NCBI RefSeq assembly: GCF_004339545.1
Contig: NZ_SMGD01000012.1
Coordinates: 372,001 to 436,000, forward strand
Direction: 5' to 3'
From: Celerinatantimonas diazotrophica
GTDB lineage: Bacteria > Pseudomonadota > Gammaproteobacteria > Enterobacterales > Celerinatantimonadaceae
Length of the DNA stretch: 64,000 nucleotides
How positions within the stretch are numbered: the stretch's first letter is position 1; every line of letters begins with the position of its first letter. The notes under the pieces are model-generated. The model had not been told where the DNA came from. It was given only the letters and a program-made list of their open reading frames with translations, and made no database searches. Positions 1-7,759 of the stretch are shown here, piece by piece. The position numbers were made by a program, and so were the translations under genes.

Positions 1-1
1 T

Positions 2-1204
2 TTAGATGAGGATACTCGCGTTGTACTGGTCGGTATCTCGTTTGAAAAATTGTCTGTTTGGATGAGCCGGCTCAACATCAATCCACTGAGCGTGATAAGT
101 GAACGGCTCAAAGCAACGGTTGAACAATCGTTGGGTAACGCAGTACTAGAGTTTGCAAGGTTTAGTGAAAACGAGTTTGCTCTGGTGCTGGATGCGCAGC
201 ATTTCAGCTCAGAACTTATTGACCAATTTTATCAGCAACTGCGTTTGACGCTGATTCTTGCTGAACAAAGTTGTCAGTTGCGAAGCAAATTAGTGCTGGT
301 GGAAAATATACATCAGCTACATCGAGCCGATGATGGCCTGCTGCGTCTCACCTTAGCTTTTGAGCAAGCCCGTAATAACCATGAATCTATCTACTATTAT
401 CGCCATGAGCTACTGACTCGTGAGCAGCGTTGGATTGATCTCTGTGAACAGTTCCAAGAGGCGATCTCTAATAGACACTTACAGCTCCTTTATCAACCCA
501 TTTTACGGGTGAATCATAAAATGCCTGTCGCACTGCAGATGCGGCTACGTTGGATTCATCCTCAATATGGGCGCATTGAACATGAAGAATTACTAAAATT
601 AGCTGAACAAACCGAGCTCTGTCAGCTACTCAAAGAGCATTGGCTAGCTTTAGCGCTAGCTCAACATCGTTATTGGTCGAGTATTGGCCATGAGCGATTA
701 ATGTTGTTATTTGCTCTACCCGTGGATTGGTTAGATGAGCCTTTTATTCAACTATTGGTTTATAAACTTAATGAACTTCAGATCCCGGTCGCGCAATTTA
801 TGCTGGCTTGTCAACAAGGTGATTTATATGTCGGTACCCGCCAGTTTTATCTATTGAAAAAATTGCATCAGGCCGGAGTTCGAGTGTTAGTCGATGATAA
901 TGTGATTCACGGCGTTAGCTGGCAGCAGTTACTTCGCTCACGTTATGAGTTTGTGCGCTTAACGGTACCGTTAAGCGCCGAGCTGACCCAACCCCAGCGG
1001 ATTATGCAGCTTGATGCGTTAGCTAATTTTATGAAAGAGTTAAAGTTAACGGTGATTTTTGAAGGGGTGAGTAATCGCGAACAGCTATATCAGATTGAAA
1101 CCGCATTTCCTCAGGCTTATGTTTGCGGGGCGGTTTTTGCACCGTTCATGGATACCGAACAAACAGAGCTGTATTTAAAAGAATTACTTAACCCTGCTTA
1201 TTGA
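2..1204 (+). CDS. Degenerate GGDEF/EAL-domain protein (5'-truncated by window edge)
   Basis: The open frame runs in from the window edge with no upstream stop, so the true start lies outside. The visible part has the tail of a GGDEF-like domain (where GGDEF is expected, near residue 55, the sequence reads SENEF) followed by an EAL-like domain beginning at YQPIL. The EAL signature is replaced (QMRLRW instead of EALLRW) and the DDFGTG loop reads DDNVIHG, while the late FEGV motif is kept. By family knowledge such changes remove both cyclic-di-GMP synthesis and hydrolysis. I infer a non-catalytic sensor or scaffold, possibly of the CsrD type, but cannot assign a name. It converges on the next gene. 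Confidence 0.8.
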   Translation, partial: LDEDTRVVLVGISFEKLSVWMSRLNINPLSVISERLKATVEQSLGNAVLEFARFSENEFALVLDAQHFSSELIDQFYQQLRLTLILAEQSCQLRSKLVLVENIHQLHRADDGLLRLTLAFEQARNNHESIYYYRHELLTREQRWIDLCEQFQEAISNRHLQLLYQPILRVNHKMPVALQMRLRWIHPQYGRIEHEELLKLAEQTELCQLLKEHWLALALAQHRYWSSIGHERLMLLFALPVDWLDEPFIQLLVYKLNELQIPVAQFMLACQQGDLYVGTRQFYLLKKLHQAGVRVLVDDNVIHGVSWQQLLRSRYEFVRLTVPLSAELTQPQRIMQLDALANFMKELKLTVIFEGVSNREQLYQIETAFPQAYVCGAVFAPFMDTEQTELYLKELLNPAY

Positions 1205-1277
1205 ACGCAGATAACCAAGCGTAAAGCAGCCGGCATGGCAAAACCAATGCCTTCTGCTTCCAAGAGGTCAACAGTCC

Positions 1278-1595
1278 CTAGCCTAATAGCTGTTTAAATG
1301 ATGCCAATGTTTTATGGGCTAGTTCGATTTTAACCACTAATGTTTCTAAGACTTTTTTAAAATCTTGTTCATCTTCACACTGTTGCAATCTGAGTAGATC
1401 ATTGGCGAGTTCCTCGACATAGGGCAAAAAATGATCTGCTTCAGTGCTAAATGGACTGTCATTAACGAAGATTTTATCGAACTGACCCAATCCATCCGCT
1501 TGCTGAGCACTGATAACTTTATCGGCATCAACTGCTTTGTGATAGATGGCTTTAATATTAATCTTAAGCTGCTCGATGACTTTTTCTTGATTCAT
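1278..1595 (-). CDS. Conserved-looking small protein of unknown function (105 aa)
   Basis: A 105-residue acidic, probably helical soluble protein with no signal peptide, no cysteine pair and no catalytic motif that I recognise. It has long amphipathic stretches (for example PYVEELANDLLRLQ around residues 58-71) and ends in a helix-like KTLASFKQLLG. The minus-strand start is an ATG shortly upstream of which lies a purine run. It follows epmB on the same strand after 33 bp, so it may be the last gene of an epmB transcript. I have a loose memory of similar short proteins beside this locus in Vibrio relatives, sometimes mislabelled, but assign no function. No identity is claimed. Confidence 0.65.
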   Translation of the reverse strand: MNQEKVIEQLKINIKAIYHKAVDADKVISAQQADGLGQFDKIFVNDSPFSTEADHFLPYVEELANDLLRLQQCEDEQDFKKVLETLVVKIELAHKTLASFKQLLG

Positions 1596-1628
1596 GACTC
1601 ATCTTTGGTTGAAATTTCTGATTAGCCA

Positions 1629-2657
1629 TTATAACAGACTTAATCCGAGATCCTGAGGGGTCTTACTGGGTTTATGTGGCTCCTCACGCACGAGTCGGGG
1701 AATTAAAAAACCAGGTAAGAGTTCATAAAGCTGGTGCATTATGGCAACTGCATCCTGATGGCTAACATCAAAATGAGTGGCGCCTGTGACTTTATCGAGC
1801 AGATGTAAATAGTAGGGTTGAATATCGCTGGCAAAGAGGGCTTCACTGAGGTTGGCTAAAGTCTGTGCATCATCGTTTACCCCGGCTAATAAGACACTTT
1901 GGTTTAGCAACCAAATACCACGTGATTTGAGTGGTTTTAGTGCTTCTGTCAAAGTTTGGCTGACTTCATTCGGGTGGTTGATGTGAGTCACCAAAATCGT
2001 TTTGAGTCGGCATTTTGCTAGGAGCTCAACCAATTCGTTAGTGATGCGACTTGGTATAACGACTGGCAGGCGCGAGTGAATTCGCAGCCGTTTCAAATGT
2101 GGAATTTCAGCGAGCGCATGAATGAGTTTGGCTAGATGGCGGTCATTGGCCATTAAGGGGTCACCCCCAGAGAAGATCACCTCGTTGATCTCAGTGCGTT
2201 GCGCTATGTAATCAATCGCGGCCTGCCAACCGTGGCTGCCCGGAGCATTATCTTGATATGGAAAATGGCGACGAAAACAATACCGACAATTAATGGCACA
2301 GCCACCTCTGACAATCAGCAACACTCGATTGGTGTATTTGTGCAAAAGTCCGGGCACTGGTCCTTGTTGCTCTTGAAGCGGATCGCTTGTAAATCCGGGC
2401 ATTTCAATAAATTCCTGATGCATCGGCAAAACTTGTCGTAGCAGCGGATCGGCCGGATTGTTTGGCTCAATGAGGCTAGCAAAATAGCGCGGTACCCGCA
2501 GTGCAAAAAGCTGTTTTGCTTTGCGGTCTTCGACATAATCATCAGGGTTGAGACCAACCAGTTCAAGGAGCTCATCGACGGATGTGATCACATCTGCTAG
2601 CTCTTTTTGCCAATAGTTATGCAAACTATGGCGGTTTCGGGTTACAATTTGCGTCAT
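1629..2657 (-). CDS. epmB: EF-P beta-lysylation protein EpmB (lysine 2,3-aminomutase-type radical SAM)
   Basis: Converts L-alpha-lysine to (R)-beta-lysine, which EpmA then attaches to elongation factor P. The 342-residue product has the radical-SAM cluster motif Cx3Cx2C in CAINCRYC at about residues 120-127, followed by RRHFPY and the GGDP motif (SGGDPLMAND) expected for the aminomutase family. Length matches E. coli YjeK/EpmB. It is divergent from efp with only 33 bp between start codons, so both promoters must overlap this gap or the opposite gene's start. epmA, the partner ligase, lies 4 kb away beyond the frd operon. Confidence 0.96.
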   Translation of the reverse strand: MTQIVTRNRHSLHNYWQKELADVITSVDELLELVGLNPDDYVEDRKAKQLFALRVPRYFASLIEPNNPADPLLRQVLPMHQEFIEMPGFTSDPLQEQQGPVPGLLHKYTNRVLLIVRGGCAINCRYCFRRHFPYQDNAPGSHGWQAAIDYIAQRTEINEVIFSGGDPLMANDRHLAKLIHALAEIPHLKRLRIHSRLPVVIPSRITNELVELLAKCRLKTILVTHINHPNEVSQTLTEALKPLKSRGIWLLNQSVLLAGVNDDAQTLANLSEALFASDIQPYYLHLLDKVTGATHFDVSHQDAVAIMHQLYELLPGFLIPRLVREEPHKPSKTPQDLGLSLL

Positions 2658-2690
2658 TTGAAAAATGAATAATTGGTTTAAGAGGACATA

Positions 2691-3260
2691 ATGGCAACAT
2701 ATAGTACCAATGAATTCCGTTCCGGGCTAAAGATTATGCTCGATGGCGAACCATGTGCCATCCTGGAAAATGAATTTGTAAAGCCAGGGAAAGGACAGGC
2801 GTTTAACCGTGTTAAACTGCGTCGCTTACTCAACGGTAAAGTACTGGAAAAAACGTTTAAGTCTGGTGACACTGTTGAAGGAGCCGATGTCATGGATATG
2901 GAAATGGCCTATCTGTATAACGATGGCGAATTCTGGTATTTCATGGACAATAATACTTTTGAGCAGATTGCCGCAGATGCGAAAGCAGTCGGTGATAATG
3001 ATAAATGGTTAGTTGAACAAGACCCTTGTGTGATTACCACTTGGAATGAAGCGCCTATTGCTGTTACTCCGCCAAACTTTGTTGAGTTAGAGGTGACTGA
3101 TACAGACCCTGGACTCAAAGGTGATACAGCTGGTACTGGCGGTAAACCCGCGACGTTAAACACCGGTGCAGTGGTACGCGTCCCACTGTTTATCCAGATT
3201 GGTGAAGTGATTAAAGTGGATACTCGAAGTGGTGAATACGTTAGCCGTGTTGGTAAATAA
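2691..3260 (+). CDS. efp: Elongation factor P
   Basis: Binds between the P and E sites of stalled ribosomes and promotes peptide-bond formation at polyproline stretches. The 189-residue protein has the N-terminal KOW-like domain with the modified loop PGKGQA, placing the acceptor lysine at residue 34, exactly where EpmA/EpmB act. Two OB domains follow, ending [13 protein letters not shown] good Shine-Dalgarno (AGAGGA) sits 7 bases before the ATG. Divergent from epmB, and ends at a hairpin terminator shared with frdD. Presence of epmA, epmB and K34 shows the beta-lysine route rather than rhamnosylation. Confidence 0.98.
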   Translation: MATYSTNEFRSGLKIMLDGEPCAILENEFVKPGKGQAFNRVKLRRLLNGKVLEKTFKSGDTVEGADVMDMEMAYLYNDGEFWYFMDNNTFEQIAADAKAVGDNDKWLVEQDPCVITTWNEAPIAVTPPNFVELEVTDTDPGLKGDTAGTGGKPATLNTGAVVRVPLFIQIGEVIKVDTRSGEYVSRVGK

Positions 3261-3286
3261 ATCGGCTATGTAAACCCTATTGTTAC

Positions 3287-3313
3287 AAAAAGCCTGCATT
3301 TTGCAGGCTTTTT
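3287..3313. terminator. Bidirectional intrinsic terminator between efp and frdD
   Basis: Stem AGCCTGCA / TGCAGGCT with a TTT loop, flanked by five A on the left and five T on the right, so it can end both the efp (plus) and frdABCD (minus) transcripts. Confidence 0.9.
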
Positions 3314-3319
3314 GTTTGA

Positions 3320-3676
3320 TTAGCGCATTAGCATTTGCAGGAGCAAAACGGCGCTGGCGATGGTGACAATCAAGGCTAGCCCATAACACAACCATTTATG
3401 CAGTGCACATGTCCTGACGCCTAAATCATGCAAGCCATGATAAATGCGATGCATTGCATGCCACATGGGTAAGCTAATGATCACCCATAAAATAAGCGCT
3501 CCCAGCCAGTGGCTGGCTAATGTTGCAACACGTGCAAAACTGTAGGTATCGCTGTTGAGCAGTCCAAGCGGAATCAGTAACCCTGTGATGAGAATGCACA
3601 CAGGGATGACAATTGCCGTGACCATTCCACCACCACCAAACAATCCCCAAAAAATTGGCTCATTAGAACGTTTCAT
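3320..3676 (-). CDS. frdD: Fumarate reductase membrane anchor subunit D
   Basis: A 118-residue hydrophobic protein with three predicted membrane helices (about residues 18-38, 58-74 and 98-117), the usual size for FrdD. With FrdC it anchors the FrdAB catalytic dimer in the inner membrane and forms the menaquinol site. It keeps the family opening NEPIFWGLFGAGG-like stretch (here with GGGG) and a His-rich HAMHRIYHGLHDLG region. Last gene of the frdABCD operon, 8 bp after frdC, and followed by the shared terminator. Confidence 0.95.
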   Translation of the reverse strand: MKRSNEPIFWGLFGGGGMVTAIVIPVCILITGLLIPLGLLNSDTYSFARVATLASHWLGALILWVIISLPMWHAMHRIYHGLHDLGVRTCALHKWLCYGLALIVTIASAVLLLQMLMR

Positions 3677-3684
3677 AGCTCCCC

Positions 3685-4074
3685 CTAAATACTGACAATG
3701 ACTAAAATGAGTAGGCTGACAATCGCCAGTAATGCATACATTGATTTCACAATGACACTATCGGGCACTTTTTTATCTTTAAACCAGAGATCAGCTGCCT
3801 TGGGGGCCAAGTTAAACCAAGTCACACTATGGTAAAGGACCCAAAACAGCGCAACCAGATGAAAGATAATGGCGACCGGGCTTTGCATGGCATGCAGCCA
3901 ATTGGCAAAAGCTGTTTCTCCTTGTGCTAGACGAAATAGACCACACAATAAAACCAAGCTGTAAATGGCGGTCGCAATCGACGAGCCTTCACGGATCATG
4001 TATTTCAGATAGAAACTGTTTTTGAGCCACCAGTTATGCTTCATCGGGCGAATATAGGGTTGACGAATCGACAT
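3685..4074 (-). CDS. frdC: Fumarate reductase membrane anchor subunit C
   Basis: A 129-residue inner-membrane subunit with three predicted helices and the FrdC N-terminal pattern RQPYIRPM..WWLKNSFYLKYMIREGSS. Pairs with FrdD to anchor FrdAB and bind menaquinol during anaerobic fumarate respiration. The conserved glutamate in the REG motif is present. Two bases separate it from frdB, so translation is probably coupled. Confidence 0.96.
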   Translation of the reverse strand: MSIRQPYIRPMKHNWWLKNSFYLKYMIREGSSIATAIYSLVLLCGLFRLAQGETAFANWLHAMQSPVAIIFHLVALFWVLYHSVTWFNLAPKAADLWFKDKKVPDSVIVKSMYALLAIVSLLILVIVSI

Positions 4075-4076
4075 AC

Positions 4077-4820
4077 TTATTTCTCCCGTTTGATTAGATG
4101 TAATAGATAGTCTTTGCTGCTAGCCACTTTTCCGAGTTGAATTGCGGCAGCTGGGTCAACATCTTTGGGGCAGACTTGTGAGCAGTATCCGACAAAAGTA
4201 CAGCTCCAAACTCCGTCTTCTTGATTGAGGACTTCCATCCGCTGCGCTTTGCCTTCATCGCGACTATCAAGGTTATAGCGATGTAAGAGTGCCAGTGCCG
4301 CAGGACCGGTAAAATCTGGATTCAGTCCGTATTGAGGGCATGCGGCATAGCATAGACCGCAATTAATGCACATTGAAAATTGTTTGTAACGTTCCAATTG
4401 TGCAGGCGTTTGGGTGGTGCAGCCATCGGCAACATTACGGGGCTGCTCGGTAATGATATAGGGTTTAACGGCTTGTAGTTTTTCAACAAATCCGCTCATA
4501 TCAACGATTAAATCTCGCTCAATGGGGAAATGCGCTAAAGGTGCGACTGTCATTTCTCCTTGGTCGACGTAATCGCGCAGAAATGTTTTGCAAGCAAGTT
4601 TGGGGATGTCATCTACCATCATCCCGCAACTGCCACAAACAGCCATGCGACAGGACCAGCGATAAGATAACGATGAATCAAGATTGTCTTTAATGTACCC
4701 CAGTGCCTCTAACAGCGACATCTCTTTGGTGTAAGGAACTTGAAAGTCCTGCAGGGTTGGTTCGCTATCGTAACCGGGACGATAGCGTTGGATATGTAGC
4801 GTGAGTTCTTCAGCCATCAT
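4077..4820 (-). CDS. frdB: Fumarate reductase iron-sulfur subunit
   Basis: A 247-residue electron-transfer subunit carrying three clusters. The [2Fe-2S] ligands appear in [13 protein letters not shown] plus a later LAC; the [4Fe-4S] set in [12 protein letters not shown]; the [3Fe-4S] set in [12 protein letters not shown]. It passes electrons from menaquinol (FrdCD) to FAD in FrdA. The start ATG shares its A with the frdA stop (TAATG), which implies translational coupling; a second ATG follows directly. Length agrees with E. coli FrdB (244). Confidence 0.97.
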   Translation of the reverse strand: MMAEELTLHIQRYRPGYDSEPTLQDFQVPYTKEMSLLEALGYIKDNLDSSLSYRWSCRMAVCGSCGMMVDDIPKLACKTFLRDYVDQGEMTVAPLAHFPIERDLIVDMSGFVEKLQAVKPYIITEQPRNVADGCTTQTPAQLERYKQFSMCINCGLCYAACPQYGLNPDFTGPAALALLHRYNLDSRDEGKAQRMEVLNQEDGVWSCTFVGYCSQVCPKDVDPAAAIQLGKVASSKDYLLHLIKREK

Positions 4821-6604
4821 TATGCTCCCTTCGTTTCGCTGGCTGCCTGTTCAGAGGCCGCGCCATAAGAGCGAGTTGCTGGTTGTGATTTAGTAATTGT
4901 GACATCTGAATATTCGATTTTTGGCAATTGCTCGTTTTGGTAGAATGCCAAAGTATGCTTCAGGAAGTTTTCATCATCACGTTGCTCATAGCCATCTAAA
5001 CGTTGGTGCGAGCCTCGCGATTCTTTGCGGTGCCAAGCACTGACGGCCATCGCTTGGGCTACATCGAGCAAATAACCTAACTCAATGGCGTAGAGCCACT
5101 CGGTGTTATAGACATTACATGAGTCGGTTAATTTGATGTTTTTGTAGCGCTGCTTAAGCTCTGTTAATTTTTCGATACTTTGTTGCATTCCTTCACTAGT
5201 GCGGTAAATGCCGACGCCCGCTTCCATGCAATCGCCCATTTCATTGCGCAATGTGGCTGGGTCTTCGTCGCCATCTGGATTTTTCAAAGCCATTACCTGA
5301 TCAAGGCTCTGTTGGGCCTGCTGTTCAAGTATATTGGCATCACTAAAGGTGCTCGTTTTGGCATATTCTGCAGCTTGTTGGCCGGCGATAGCACCAAAGA
5401 CAATAATTTCGCTTAAGGAGTTAGACCCTAAACGATTGGCGCCATGTAGCCCAACAGAGGCACATTCGCCCACTGCATATAGCCCTTGCATGCTGGTGGC
5501 ACAGTGGCCGTCTGTTGCTATCCCGCCCATGGTGTAATGCACGGTTGGACGCACTGGTATCGGCTCTTTTATTGGGTCAATGCCCATATAAGCTTTAGCC
5601 AGCTCACAGATAAATGGCAAGCGTTCTTTTAGATAGGTGGCACCTAAGTGGCGAAGGTCAAGGTTGACGTAATCGCCAAGAGACCCCTGAATCGTCCGAC
5701 CTTTTTGAGCTTCTTGGTAAAAACTTTGGCTGAGTCGATCACGAGGACCGAGTTCCATGTATTTATTTTTGGGTTGCCCAATCGGGGTTTCTGGCCCTAA
5801 TCCGTAATCTTGCAGATAACGATAACCATCTTTGTTGGTTAAAATTCCACCTTCACCACGGCAACCTTCGGTCATTAGAATTCCCGTGCCGGGCAGCCCG
5901 GTCGGGTGATACTGCACAAATTCCATATCTCGCAACGCAACACCATGGCGATATGCCAATGCCATACCATCGCCGGTGACGATGCCGCCATTGGTATTGT
6001 AGCGATATACCCGACCAGCACCGCCGGTGGCGATAATAACCGACTTGGCTTGAATTAACTTGGCTTCGTGTTCCATCAAGTCGATGACTAAAATCCCTTG
6101 GATCTGGTTGTCATTCGTGATCAGGTCGACCACAAAATGTTCATCGAAACGGTGAATCGAGGGATACTGCATGGAGGTTTGAAATAATGTATGCAGAATA
6201 TGAAAGCCGCTTTTATCGGCGGCAAACCAAGTGCGTTCGATTTTCATGCCGCCAAAGCGACGAACATTCACTGAACCGTCAGGTTTACGTGACCATGGAC
6301 AGCCCCAGTGTTCAAGTTGGGTGAGCTCTTGTGGGCAGCGTTTGACAAATTCATCGACGACATCCTGATCGCACAGCCAATCGCCTCCTGAGACAGTGTC
6401 ATTAAAATGATTGTCAAAATTGTCATTCTCTTGTACGACAGCGGCGGCGCCACCTTCGGCTGCGACGGAATGACTGCGCATCGGGTATACTTTGGAAATT
6501 AAAGCAATGTTAAGATCGGGTTCGGTGCGGGCGATCTCGATTGCGCAGCGCAGACCAGCTCCTCCGGCTCCGATAATAGCAACGTCCGTCTGAATCAGTT
6601 TCAC
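4820..6604 (-). CDS. frdA: Fumarate reductase flavoprotein subunit
   Basis: Catalytic subunit that reduces fumarate to succinate. The 594-residue chain starts with an FAD-binding GAGGAGLR motif (residues 12-19), followed by [11 protein letters not shown] with the covalent flavin histidine at about residue 45. Active-site stretches include the [22 protein letters not shown] and [10 protein letters not shown] segments. The order frdA-B-C-D and the partner anchors make fumarate reductase more likely than succinate dehydrogenase. First gene of the operon; an FNR-like box lies about 60 bp upstream of its start. Confidence 0.97.
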   Translation of the reverse strand: MKLIQTDVAIIGAGGAGLRCAIEIARTEPDLNIALISKVYPMRSHSVAAEGGAAAVVQENDNFDNHFNDTVSGGDWLCDQDVVDEFVKRCPQELTQLEHWGCPWSRKPDGSVNVRRFGGMKIERTWFAADKSGFHILHTLFQTSMQYPSIHRFDEHFVVDLITNDNQIQGILVIDLMEHEAKLIQAKSVIIATGGAGRVYRYNTNGGIVTGDGMALAYRHGVALRDMEFVQYHPTGLPGTGILMTEGCRGEGGILTNKDGYRYLQDYGLGPETPIGQPKNKYMELGPRDRLSQSFYQEAQKGRTIQGSLGDYVNLDLRHLGATYLKERLPFICELAKAYMGIDPIKEPIPVRPTVHYTMGGIATDGHCATSMQGLYAVGECASVGLHGANRLGSNSLSEIIVFGAIAGQQAAEYAKTSTFSDANILEQQAQQSLDQVMALKNPDGDEDPATLRNEMGDCMEAGVGIYRTSEGMQQSIEKLTELKQRYKNIKLTDSCNVYNTEWLYAIELGYLLDVAQAMAVSAWHRKESRGSHQRLDGYEQRDDENFLKHTLAFYQNEQLPKIEYSDVTITKSQPATRSYGAASEQAASETKGA

Positions 6605-6664
6605 GGGGTTCTCCTTGACGGTTAATATACTCTTTGTATTGTGGCTTGCCCTGCGGAGGACTTG

Positions 6665-6678
6665 TTGATTGAAGTCAA
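6665..6678. promoter_or_regulatory. FNR-like box upstream of frdABCD
   Basis: TTGAT-TGAA-GTCAA matches the FNR consensus TTGAT-N4-ATCAA at 9 of 10 fixed positions. It lies in the 162-bp gap between divergent frdA and epmA. A minus-strand -10-like TACAAA at 6633-6638 would put the box near -42, the usual activation position. Regulation by oxygen through FNR is inferred from this match and from what is known for frd in E. coli. Confidence 0.7.
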
Positions 6679-6766
6679 CAGTTTGTTGTTCCTCTTAACA
6701 TTAGTTAATTGAATTTGGATTTGCTCACATCCTGAGCATGTTTCTGACAGAAAAGGCAATTATTTC

Positions 6767-7759
6767 ATGAGTAATCAAGCAGCCGTGTATTCTGCTAACT
6801 GGCAACCTTCTGCAAGTATTCAAGTACTGCGGCAACGAGCTAAGTTGTTGCAATCTATTCGGTCTTTTTTTAGCGAACGTAACGTATTAGAAGTTGAAAC
6901 CCCGGCGTTAAGTCAATATGGCGTCAGTGATTTACACCTGCGTAATTTTGAAACTCAATTTGTCGGCCCTGGAGCTGCAGATGGTAAAACGCTCTATTTA
7001 CAGACGTCACCGGAATTTCATATGAAGCGATTACTCGCCTCTGGCAGTGGCGCTATTTATCAAATTTGTAAAAGTTTTCGCAATGAAGAAGCCGGGCGTA
7101 TTCATAATCCAGAATTTACTATGTTGGAGTGGTACCGCCCTGGCTTTAACCATCAGCAGCTGATGGATGAAATGGACCAATTACTGATGCGATTACTCAA
7201 ATGTGACCCAGGTGAGCGGATGAGTTATCAGCATGCATTCATGCAATATTTGGGTATCGATCCACTGAGTGCCAGCCGTGAACAGATTATTCAGGCGGGC
7301 AAAACATTTGCAATTGAACAACTGTTATGTGAAGAACACAATCGTGACAGTCAACTGCAAATTTTGTTTGCACTCGGTGTTGAGCCTAATATCGGCCGAG
7401 AGCGTCCTTGTTTTATCGATTTATTTCCCGCTTCCCAAGCGGCTCTGGCCCGCGTCAGTCCGGATGACACCAGAGTCGCAGAACGTTTTGAAGTGTATTT
7501 TAAAGGGGTTGAACTGGCGAATGGTTTTCATGAACTCAGTGATGCTCAAGAACAAAGAACTCGTTTTGAACGTGATAATCAGTTGCGTGCAGAAAATAAT
7601 CTACCAGTCATGACGTTGGATGAAAATCTGCTTAGTGCGCTGGGTGCAGGTTTGCCAGATTGTTCAGGTGTTGCTTTAGGACTAGATCGCGTTTTTATGC
7701 TAGCACTTGAGAAAAGCGAGCTGAGCGACGTGGTCAGTTTTGGTATTGAGCGTGCCTGA
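6767..7759 (+). CDS. epmA: EF-P--(R)-beta-lysine ligase EpmA
   Basis: A class II lysyl-tRNA-synthetase-like enzyme lacking the anticodon-binding domain; it activates (R)-beta-lysine and attaches it to Lys34 of EF-P. The 330-residue protein has motif 2 (FRNEEAGRIHNPEFTMLEWYRP, about residues 105-126) and motif 3 (GVALGLDRVFML near 305). Residue patterns such as TSPEFHMKRLLASG and GVEPNIGRERP track E. coli EpmA closely. Its stop overlaps the start of the next gene (TGATG), so the downstream helicase is probably co-translated. Confidence 0.96.
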   Translation: MSNQAAVYSANWQPSASIQVLRQRAKLLQSIRSFFSERNVLEVETPALSQYGVSDLHLRNFETQFVGPGAADGKTLYLQTSPEFHMKRLLASGSGAIYQICKSFRNEEAGRIHNPEFTMLEWYRPGFNHQQLMDEMDQLLMRLLKCDPGERMSYQHAFMQYLGIDPLSASREQIIQAGKTFAIEQLLCEEHNRDSQLQILFALGVEPNIGRERPCFIDLFPASQAALARVSPDDTRVAERFEVYFKGVELANGFHELSDAQEQRTRFERDNQLRAENNLPVMTLDENLLSALGAGLPDCSGVALGLDRVFMLALEKSELSDVVSFGIERA

